From NCBI GenBank assembly GCA_019348575.1, contig JAHWJE010000107.1:1-6303 (forward strand): a stretch of DNA of 6,303 nt, in the 5' to 3' direction. This DNA comes from Actinomycetota bacterium (GTDB taxonomy: Bacteria; Actinomycetota; Thermoleophilia; Solirubrobacterales; Solirubrobacteraceae). The notes beneath the pieces were generated by a model that searched no databases, was not told the origin of the DNA, and saw nothing but the letters and a program-made list of their open reading frames with translations. Positions 1 through 4,657 of this stretch are shown here, piece after piece; within the stretch, counting starts at the first letter, position 1; every line of letters starts with the position of its first letter. The position numbers were made by a program, and so were the translations under genes.

Positions 1-179
1 AGGCCACCTTCCACGCCTTCCGCGGCGGCCGGGAGGGCAGTCGGATCGACTGGATCGTCCACACGGACGACCTGGTGGCCGTCGAGGCGACCATCGACGG
101 CTACCACGACGGCGGCCGCTACCCCTCCGACCACTACCCCGTGACCGCCGTGCTCGCGAGGAAGACGCCGAAGCCCTGA
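1..179 (+). CDS. Endonuclease/exonuclease/phosphatase family protein, C-terminal end (partial)
   Basis: Only the last ~59 codons are present, read from base 3 to a TGA at 177-179; the gene begins before the window. The peptide contains RIDWIV and, near its end, YPSDHYPV. These match the final conserved blocks of the DNase I-like EEP fold: the strand carrying the (R)IDxI/V motif and the SDH motif, whose Asp and His belong to the active site. The family hydrolyses phosphodiester or phosphomonoester bonds in nucleic acids, phosphoinositides or sphingolipids. The substrate cannot be told from this fragment, and whether the protein is secreted is unknown because the N-terminus is missing. The stop is 19 bases before an ATG at 199, so the following permease could be co-transcribed. 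Confidence 0.8.
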   Translation, partial: ATFHAFRGGREGSRIDWIVHTDDLVAVEATIDGYHDGGRYPSDHYPVTAVLARKTPKP

Positions 180-310
180 GGGCCCCGGCCACCGGTTCAT
201 GTCGACGCCCGCCCGACATTCCGGCGTCGTCCGCGCGATCTGCGTCGCCCCGGCCGCCCGCGCGGCAGGGCCGGCTGCGGCGCATCGAGCCGGCGGCGCT
301 CGGCGCAGTC
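180..310 (+). other. Gap holding the likely displaced N-terminal coding of the permease
   Basis: These 131 bases lie between the EEP stop and the GTG at 311. No TAnnnT element or clear ribosome binding site precedes either the ATG at 199 or the GTG at 311. Frame 1 from ATG 199 gives a basic, Ala/Arg-rich peptide of low information. From about 269 the permease frame gives GRLRRIEPAALGAV, which runs directly into the permease body and looks like real coding. I read this as a permease lead with a frame change at about 199-270, but a genuine short gap before GTG 311 remains possible. Confidence 0.4.
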
Positions 311-1036
311 GTGTTCCGCGAGGCCACGATGTTCCGGCGCTACTGGCGCTCGACCACCTTCTCCGCGGTCATCGAGCCGACCATCTACCTGCTGGCGTTC
401 GGCTTCGGCTCGCTGGTCTCCGAGGTGGCCGGCCTGGAGTACATCGAGTTCCTGGGCACCGGCGTGGTGGCCACGGCGGTGCTGTTCTCCAGCGCCTTCC
501 CGGCCATGTTCTCCACCTTCGTCAAGTACAAGTTCCAGCGCACCTACGACGCGATCCTGGCCGCGCCCGTCGACGCTCGCGAGCTGGTCACCGCCGAGGC
601 GCTGTGGATCGCCGCGCGCGCCGGCACCTACGGATGCGTGCCCCTGCTGGTGGCCATGGCCTTTGGGCTGGACCCGCGGGCCGGGATGCTCGTGGTGCCC
701 GCGATCGCGTTCACCGCCGGGTTCGGGTGGGCCTGCTTCGGGATCACGATCGCCGCGCGGATGAAGTCGATCGACAACTTCAACTACGTCATCAGCGCCG
801 TGCTCACGCCGCTCTTCCTGGTGGCGGGGACGTTCTTCCCCATCACCGCGCTTCCTGAGCTGGCCAGCGTGCTCGCCCAGGCCAACCCGCTCTACCACTG
901 CGTGGAGCTGGTTCGCCACGCGGCCTTCGGCTTCGAGCCCGGAGCGGACCTGCTGCACCTCGGGGCGCTCGTGCTGTTCGCGCTGGTGCTCTGGCGGCTG
1001 GCGATCCGCGCGCTGCAGCGCAAGCTGATCACGTAG
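311..1036 (+). CDS. ABC-2 type transporter permease, NodJ-like (N-terminus probably disrupted)
   Basis: This is the integral membrane half of an ABC-2 exporter, which moves lipids, polysaccharides or drugs out of the cell using a separate ATPase. From the GTG at 311 it has 241 residues with six hydrophobic segments, at about 19-39, 48-68, 96-120, 124-148, 158-180 and 213-234. NodJ-type motifs are present: YKFQRTYDAILAAPV (73-87), MKSIDNFNYV (151-160), FLVAGTFFPI (169-178) and NPLYHCVELVR (192-202). The start is uncertain. The same frame upstream of 311 reads GRLRRIEPAALGAV, which resembles the usual cytoplasmic lead-in of this family, but that frame has no ATG, GTG or TTG back to the window edge. 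An ATG at 199 lies in the other frame (peptide MSTPARHSG...), so an indel between about 199 and 270, or a breakpoint, may separate the real start from the body. No ATP-binding partner gene is adjacent, which is unusual because it normally lies just upstream. The substrate is unknown. Confidence 0.85.
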   Translation: MFREATMFRRYWRSTTFSAVIEPTIYLLAFGFGSLVSEVAGLEYIEFLGTGVVATAVLFSSAFPAMFSTFVKYKFQRTYDAILAAPVDARELVTAEALWIAARAGTYGCVPLLVAMAFGLDPRAGMLVVPAIAFTAGFGWACFGITIAARMKSIDNFNYVISAVLTPLFLVAGTFFPITALPELASVLAQANPLYHCVELVRHAAFGFEPGADLLHLGALVLFALVLWRLAIRALQRKLIT

Positions 1037-1071
1037 GGGTCGCGCGGCGCTGCGCTCTGCGCGGACGCTCG

Positions 1072-1097
1072 CGCCAGCGCGTGCGAGCGCGCTGGCG
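1072..1097. terminator. GC-rich perfect inverted repeat between permease and J-domain gene
   Basis: CGCCAGCGCG (1072-1081) pairs perfectly with CGCGCTGGCG (1088-1097) around a 6-base loop. It lies 35 bases after the permease stop and ends 4 bases before the -10 element at 1102. It has no T-tract. It could be a U-tract-less terminator of the upstream transcription unit. Because it covers the -35/spacer region of the next gene's promoter, it could equally be a protein-binding operator. The structure is visible; the function is inferred. Confidence 0.45.
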
Positions 1098-1101
1098 GCG
1101 C

Positions 1102-1107
1102 TACTCT
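1102..1107 (+). promoter_or_regulatory. -10 element (TACTCT) for the J-domain/TPR gene
   Basis: TACTCT ends 9 bases before the ATG at 1117, so transcription would begin at or within a few bases of the start codon. There is no Shine-Dalgarno sequence between it and the ATG. No clear -35 box is seen. This supports ATG 1117 over the in-frame GTG at 1081, which lies inside the inverted repeat and upstream of the -10. Confidence 0.5.
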
Positions 1108-1116
1108 CGACGGTTC

Positions 1117-2361
1117 ATGCCGGCCGTCCTCGACATCGAGCAATCGCTGCTTCTGCTCGAGCTGCAGCCGCCGTTCGACAAGCGCGACGTGCAGCTGGCG
1201 CGGCGCCGTCAGGCGAAGGTCTGGCATCCCGACATCGCGCCGCCGGGCAAGCAGTTCGAGCACGAGCGCCACCTCAAGGCGATCAACGAGGCGGCCGACC
1301 AGCTCGAACGGCTGGCGGAGGGATCGCGCGGCGGCAAGGTGTCGCGCAACGCCGTCAAGGTGAGCGCCGCGGCGGCGCGCGAGGCGCGCGCCGAGGAGGG
1401 ACGACGCGCCTACGAGGCCCAGCAGCGTGCCCGCGCCCAGGCGGAGGACCGAGCCGCCAACGACCCGTTCGGCTCGCAGGTGCCCGACCACTCCGTCGTG
1501 CACCGCTATGCCCGCTGCGCGGCCTACCCGGAGTGGGGTGTCGGCAGCGTGACCGGGATCTACTTCACCGGCGGCGGCGACGATGTCCAGCAGTGGGCGC
1601 GCGTGCGCTTCAACATCGGCGTGCGGACCGTGCCCGCCGGGACGCTGCAGTTCGTCGACTTCTCAAAGCCGGACGCCGCCGCCGACCGCGTCGAGCGCTT
1701 CCTCACCGCTGCCCAGCACGCGACGTTCGAGGGCAACCACGCGCTCGCCGCCCAGCGGCTCATCTATGCGCGCGACGCCGACCCGGCGAACACGACCGTC
1801 CTGCGGCTGCTGACGCTCGCCTTCTGGCAGGCCGGCGACCTCAACGCCGCCGGCCGCTGCGTGCGCGACTGGGCGCGCAACGAGGACGACCGTCCGGCAC
1901 CGCATCGCTTCGCCGCGCGCATCTACGAGGACATGGGGGCGATCGATCTCGCCGCCGAGGCGGCCGAACGCGCGGTCGATCGCGGCACCGTCGACGCCGA
2001 CGCGTGGGAGCGCCTCGGGCGCCTGCGCCTGCGGTTGATGGATCGCGAGGGGGCGATCGCGGCGCTCGAGCGCGCGCGCGAGCTGCTGCCGTCGGTCGAA
2101 GGACTGCTCGACCTCGCGCTCGCCTACCACCTCGCGGGCGATCTCGGCGCCGAGGTGACGGCCTGCGAGCAGGCCACCCTGATCGACGGCGAGAACGCGG
2201 CAGCGTGGTCGCGCTACGCGCACGCGCTGGCGCGCACCGATCGCATCAGCGACGCGATCGACGCCTGCGACAAGGCGCTGCGCCTGGCACCCGACGAAGA
2301 GGTCGCGGGGCTGCTCGAGCGGCTGCGCGACGAGCTGCCGCGCGTGCTGCCGGCGGCCTAG
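1117..2361 (+). CDS. J-domain protein with SH3-like middle and C-terminal TPR repeats
   Basis: The protein has 414 residues from ATG 1117 and no signal peptide or membrane segment, so it is probably cytoplasmic. Residues about 4-66 form a short J-domain with the HPD signature at 37-39 (KVWHPDIAPPG). In J-domain proteins this triad stimulates DnaK ATPase. Residues ~70-115 are Ala/Arg/Glu-rich and probably a helical linker. Residues ~130-181 (YPEWGVGSVTGIYF ... WARVRFNIGVRTV ... LQFVD) look like a small beta barrel, with the WGxGxV pattern seen in CarD/DUF3553-type SH3-like domains; this assignment is tentative. Residues ~196-405 carry about five to six TPR-like helical pairs, for example around 296-325 and 363-392 (AWSRYAHALARTDRISDAI). 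It lacks the Gly/Phe, zinc-finger and C-terminal domains of true DnaJ, so it is a DnaJ-class-C-like adaptor. It likely recruits DnaK to a partner bound by the TPRs; the partner is unknown. The gene is transcribed alone and is convergent with the next gene. Confidence 0.85.
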   Translation: MPAVLDIEQSLLLLELQPPFDKRDVQLARRRQAKVWHPDIAPPGKQFEHERHLKAINEAADQLERLAEGSRGGKVSRNAVKVSAAAAREARAEEGRRAYEAQQRARAQAEDRAANDPFGSQVPDHSVVHRYARCAAYPEWGVGSVTGIYFTGGGDDVQQWARVRFNIGVRTVPAGTLQFVDFSKPDAAADRVERFLTAAQHATFEGNHALAAQRLIYARDADPANTTVLRLLTLAFWQAGDLNAAGRCVRDWARNEDDRPAPHRFAARIYEDMGAIDLAAEAAERAVDRGTVDADAWERLGRLRLRLMDREGAIAALERARELLPSVEGLLDLALAYHLAGDLGAEVTACEQATLIDGENAAAWSRYAHALARTDRISDAIDACDKALRLAPDEEVAGLLERLRDELPRVLPAA

Positions 2362-2368
2362 CGACGCG

Positions 2369-2383
2369 GCTGCGCCGCGCAGC
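2369..2383. terminator. Short hairpin in the convergent gap
   Basis: GCTGCG (2369-2374) and CGCAGC (2378-2383) form a 6-bp GC stem with a 3-base loop. They fill most of the 22-base gap between the stop of the J-domain gene (2361) and the stop of the convergent minus-strand gene (2384). There is no T-run on either side. Position and symmetry suggest a bidirectional terminator-like element, but short GC stems are common in DNA of this composition. Confidence 0.35.
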
Positions 2384-2878
2384 TCAGGCCTCGACGAAGG
2401 CCTGCCGCGCGGCGATCCGTTGGTGCTCGCGCAGCCCCTCGAGCTGCTTCTCGGCCTTGGACTGCAGCGCGGCGATCTGCTCGGGGTCGAGCCGCTCGTC
2501 GTGCTCGGCAAGCTCGGCAAGCGCGTCCCAGAGGCTGAGCTTGGCCTGCACGCCGCCGCGCAGCCCCTCGAACTCGAGCACGCGGCTGAGCGGCGAGTAG
2601 CCCGTGAGCTGCTCGTTTGGCTTGAGCCGCCCGAGCCGCTCGCCCACCTTCGCGCCGGCGATCTTGAGCGCGGGTGTGGACACCCCGAAGCGATCCATGA
2701 TCTCCTCGAGCCTCTCCACGTCGCCCTCGATCTCCTGCGCGAGAGCGACGAGGAAGTCCTCGTGGCGGGTGCCGAGGTTCTCCTCGGCGAGGCGCCGGGC
2801 GAGGTCTGCGCCCATCTCGGCGCCCGCGCGATGATCCTGAAGGTAGGTCTCGAGGTACTCCGTCGCCGCTGCGCTCAC
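2384..2878 (-). CDS. Uncharacterised all-helical protein, possibly ferritin-like fold
   Basis: The protein has 164 residues from a GTG at 2878-2876. I do not know a named function, but it resembles a recurrent actinobacterial hypothetical family with a strongly conserved middle, RLGRLKPNEQLTGYSPLSRV (81-100). Most of it looks helical: residues 3-34 (YLETYLQDHRAGAEMG), 38-64 (EDFLVALAQEIEGDVERLEEI), about 68-86, 96-125 and 132-160. His/Glu/Asp residues recur in the first two helices (H16, E21, E49, D53), which is reminiscent of ferritin-like four-helix bundles. Metal binding is only inferred, because a clear paired ExxH motif is not seen. No signal peptide or membrane segment is visible. It is divergent from nucS across a 76-base shared control region, so the two may respond to common signals. 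A coding strand is supported by the conserved-looking helical sequence and a -10-like TAGGGC 7 bases before the start. Confidence 0.75.
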   Translation of the reverse strand: MSAAATEYLETYLQDHRAGAEMGADLARRLAEENLGTRHEDFLVALAQEIEGDVERLEEIMDRFGVSTPALKIAGAKVGERLGRLKPNEQLTGYSPLSRVLEFEGLRGGVQAKLSLWDALAELAEHDERLDPEQIAALQSKAEKQLEGLREHQRIAARQAFVEA

Positions 2879-2885
2879 GCCTTCA

Positions 2886-2891
2886 GCCCTA
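2886..2891 (-). promoter_or_regulatory. Weak -10-like element for the helical hypothetical gene
   Basis: On the minus strand TAGGGC lies 7 bases before the GTG start. It keeps the TA of the -10 motif but has C instead of T at the sixth position. No Shine-Dalgarno sequence is present. It is the weakest of the six start-proximal elements in the window. Confidence 0.3.
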
Positions 2892-2920
2892 CCCGAGCAG
2901 CGGGAGCGCTACGCGAAGCC

Positions 2921-2940
2921 ACCGGTCCGGCGCGACCGGT
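2921..2940. repeat. Two ACCGGT palindromes beside the nucS -10
   Basis: ACCGGT occurs at 2921-2926 and again at 2935-2940, 14 bases start to start. Since ACCGGT is its own reverse complement, the pair is both a direct and an inverted repeat. The second copy touches the first base of the nucS -10 element. It could be an operator for nucS and its divergent neighbour, but chance is a real alternative in GC-rich DNA. Confidence 0.3.
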
Positions 2941-2945
2941 ACGGT
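2940..2945 (+). promoter_or_regulatory. -10 element (TACGGT) for nucS
   Basis: TACGGT ends 9 bases before the ATG at 2955, the same spacing as for the J-domain and yjbQ genes. No anti-16S-type AGGAGG sequence intervenes, so the message is probably leaderless or nearly so. Confidence 0.5.
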
Positions 2946-2954
2946 GCCGGGGCC

Positions 2955-3638
2955 ATGCGTCTGATCGTCGCCCGTTGCGAGGTCCGCTACAGCGGCCGCC
3001 TGAACGCCGTCCTGCCCGAGGCGCTGCGGCTGCTGATGGTCAAGGCCGACGGGTCGTTCATGGTCCACGCCGACAGCGGCGGCTACAAGCCGAGCAACTG
3101 GATGACGGCTCCGACGGTGATCGAAGAGGAGGGCGATCCGCGGACTCGGATCGTCGTGCGCAAGCGCGCGGGCGCCACCGAGGACCGCCTCGAGATCGAC
3201 ATCGCCGAGATCGTCAGCGACGTCGTTCATGACATGGGCGAGGCGGCCGCGCTGGAGAAGGACGGCGTCGAGCGCGACCTGCAGGAGGCGCTCGCCGCGT
3301 CGCCGCGGTTCTGCGGCGAGGGCTTTCGGCTCGTGCGCCGCGAGTGGCCGACCGACATCGGGCCGGTCGACCTCATGTGCCGCGACGGCGACGACGGCTG
3401 GATCGCCGTCGAGATCAAGCGCGTCGCCACCATCGACGCCGTCGAGCAGCTCACGCGCTACCTCGAGCGCATCCGCCACGATCCGGCGATGGCGGCGTGT
3501 CGCGGCATCCTCGCGGCGCAGTCGTTCAAGCCGCAGGCGCGGGTCCTCGCCGAGGCGCGCGGGCTGGCCTGCGTCGAGGTCGACCTTGCGGTCCTGCGCG
3601 GCGAGCGCGTGCCCGATCTCACGCTGTTCGCCGCGTAG
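2955..3638 (+). CDS. nucS: Endonuclease NucS/EndoMS (mismatch-specific)
   Basis: At 227 residues this is a full-length NucS. The enzyme cuts both strands around mismatches such as G-T and is the core of the non-canonical mismatch repair of actinobacteria and some archaea that lack MutS/MutL. The N-terminal half (1-~95) is the DNA-binding/dimerisation domain, with MRLIVARCEVRYSGRL at the start and GGYKPSNWM (42-50), where the conserved Trp lies. The C-terminal half is a RecB/PD-(D/E)XK-like nuclease. D139 in GPVDLMCRD, E153 and K155 in AVEIKR, and Q165 in EQLTRYLE fit the catalytic set. AAQSFKPQARVLAE (187-200) is also typical. The tail VPDLTLFAA carries a DLTLF element that fits a sliding-clamp (DnaN) binding motif, as expected from bacterial NucS, which needs the beta clamp. 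No key residue appears lost. The gene has its own leaderless-type promoter and ends 6 bases from the convergent yjbQ. Confidence 0.95.
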   Translation: MRLIVARCEVRYSGRLNAVLPEALRLLMVKADGSFMVHADSGGYKPSNWMTAPTVIEEEGDPRTRIVVRKRAGATEDRLEIDIAEIVSDVVHDMGEAAALEKDGVERDLQEALAASPRFCGEGFRLVRREWPTDIGPVDLMCRDGDDGWIAVEIKRVATIDAVEQLTRYLERIRHDPAMAACRGILAAQSFKPQARVLAEARGLACVEVDLAVLRGERVPDLTLFAA

Positions 3639-3644
3639 ACCTCC

Positions 3645-4070
3645 TCAGCCCGGCTCGCCGGACAGCGTCGCCAGCAGCGAGCGCGCCCCGCCGCGGTCGC
3701 GGTGCTCGCAGAGATAGATCCCCTGCCAGGTCCCGAGCGCGAGGCGCCCGCCGGCGATCGGCAGCGTCAGCGACGAGCCCATGAGCGCAGCCTTGACGTG
3801 GGCCGGCATGTCGTCGGAGCCCTCGAGCGTGTGCGTCCACGCGAAGTCCTCCGGGACGGCGGCGTTCAACCACGACTCGAAGTCGCGGCGCACGTCGGGC
3901 GAGGCGTTCTCGTTGAGCGTCAGCGACGCCGACGTGTGGCGGATGAACAGGTGCGCGAGCCCGATCTCGAGCTCGCGCAGCTCGGGCAGTCCCTCGACGA
4001 CCTCCGAAGTGACGAGGTGCACGCCGCGCGGGCGCGCCTCGAGCGTGATCTCGCGCTGGTACCAGGGCAT
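3645..4070 (-). CDS. yjbQ: YjbQ / UPF0047 family protein
   Basis: The protein has 141 residues, the usual length of this single-domain family, from ATG 4070. All the signature blocks are intact: FIRHTSASLTLNENASPDVR (42-61), HTLEGSDDMPAHVKAALMG (80-98), SLTLPIAGGRLALGTWQGIY (100-119) and LCEHRDRGG (120-128). The conserved His and Asp/Glu residues in these blocks are thought to form the metal/ligand site of the trimer. Databases often label the family secondary thiamine-phosphate synthase, because some members rescue thiamine auxotrophy (joining HMP-PP and thiazole-P). The activity is weak and the true cellular role is unsettled. It is soluble and cytoplasmic. It shares a 57-base divergent promoter region with the YceI gene and is convergent with nucS. 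Confidence 0.93.
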   Translation of the reverse strand: MPWYQREITLEARPRGVHLVTSEVVEGLPELRELEIGLAHLFIRHTSASLTLNENASPDVRRDFESWLNAAVPEDFAWTHTLEGSDDMPAHVKAALMGSSLTLPIAGGRLALGTWQGIYLCEHRDRGGARSLLATLSGEPG

Positions 4071-4079
4071 CTGCCGCGC

Positions 4080-4085
4080 AGGCTA
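4080..4085 (-). promoter_or_regulatory. -10 element (TAGCCT) for yjbQ
   Basis: On the minus strand TAGCCT ends 9 bases before the ATG of yjbQ. No Shine-Dalgarno sequence lies between. It sits in the 57-base divergent gap shared with the YceI gene. Confidence 0.5.
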
Positions 4086-4115
4086 CGCGGGACGCGTACC
4101 TGGCGCGTTCGCGGG

Positions 4116-4121
4116 TAGTGT
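4116..4121 (+). promoter_or_regulatory. -10 element (TAGTGT) for the YceI-domain gene
   Basis: TAGTGT ends 6 bases before the ATG at 4128, which puts transcription start essentially on the A of ATG. There is no room for a ribosome binding site, a strong indication of a leaderless message. Confidence 0.55.
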
Positions 4122-4127
4122 CACCGC

Positions 4128-4637
4128 ATGGCTATTCCGGAAGGTACGCACAGCATCGGGCCGAGCAACGGCTCGCTGAGGGTCAAGACCGGCAGGGAGG
4201 GCGCGGCGGCCAAGGCAGGACACAACCTCGTGATCGGCGTCAACAGCTGGGACGCGACCGTCGAGGGCGGCGACAGCCCCTCGATCAAGCTCACCGCCGA
4301 TCCGAGCTCGATGGAGGTGATCGAGGGCTCGGGCGGCGCGAAGGCGCTCACCGACGACGACAAGGCCGACATCAACAAGAGCATCACCGACAAGGTCCTG
4401 GGCACGTCGCAGATCACCTTCGAGTCGACCGAGGTGACCGACTCGCACGCAAAGGGCGATCTCTCGATCGCCGGCAACAGCCAGACGGTCGACGTCCCGC
4501 TGAAGATCGACGGCGACACGATCAGCGGCAGCGTCACGCTCAGCCAGAAGGACTTCGGGATCAAGCAGTTCAAGGCCCTGATGGGCGCGCTGAAGGTCAC
4601 AGACGAGGTCACGGTCGAGTTCGAGGGCAAGCTGTAG
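4128..4637 (+). CDS. YceI-domain protein, cytoplasmic type
   Basis: The protein has 169 residues with a complete YceI lipocalin-like beta barrel. YceI proteins bind amphiphilic or isoprenoid-like ligands in a hydrophobic pocket. The first strands read HSIGPSNGSLRVKTGREGAA, then AGHNLVIGVNSWDATV (30-45), which is the typical GHxL block. The end, QKDFGIKQFKALMGALKV (140-157) followed by DEVTVEFEG, is the classic closing motif. Unlike Escherichia coli YceI it has no signal peptide, so it should act in the cytoplasm, as in many actinobacterial members. The central segment 64-90 (VIEGSGGAKALTDDDKADIN...) is a polar insertion typical of this subtype. The physiological ligand is unknown. It lies 20 bases before the acetoacetyl-CoA synthetase gene in the same direction, but that gene has its own -10. 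Confidence 0.9.
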   Translation: MAIPEGTHSIGPSNGSLRVKTGREGAAAKAGHNLVIGVNSWDATVEGGDSPSIKLTADPSSMEVIEGSGGAKALTDDDKADINKSITDKVLGTSQITFESTEVTDSHAKGDLSIAGNSQTVDVPLKIDGDTISGSVTLSQKDFGIKQFKALMGALKVTDEVTVEFEGKL

Positions 4638-4645
4638 TCACGACG

Positions 4646-4651
4646 TAGGCT
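4646..4651 (+). promoter_or_regulatory. -10 element (TAGGCT) for the acetoacetyl-CoA synthetase gene
   Basis: TAGGCT begins 9 bases after the YceI stop and ends 6 bases before the GTG at 4658, the same geometry as the YceI promoter. No Shine-Dalgarno sequence is seen. The gene may be transcribed alone or together with the YceI gene. Confidence 0.45.
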
Positions 4652-4657
4652 TGCGGC

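Noticed and set aside
197..958. A 253-codon minus-strand frame opposite the permease
   Set aside because: Its composition (Gly/Arg/Glu/His) is typical of antisense reading of a GC-rich membrane protein, and the permease motifs on the plus strand are unambiguous.
1081..1116. GTG 1081 as start of the J-domain protein
   Set aside because: It would add 12 basic residues encoded by the inverted repeat and would lie upstream of the -10 element at 1102. ATG 1117 begins exactly where the J-domain starts.
1533..2600. A 355-codon plus-strand frame inside the J-domain/TPR gene
   Set aside because: It is Arg-rich and without structure. The TPR repeats lie in the other frame.
2420..3232. A 270-codon plus-strand frame across the helical protein and the nucS start
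   Set aside because: The opposite frame encodes a coherent helical protein and nucS is clear downstream. The C-terminal half of this frame is Arg-rich noise.
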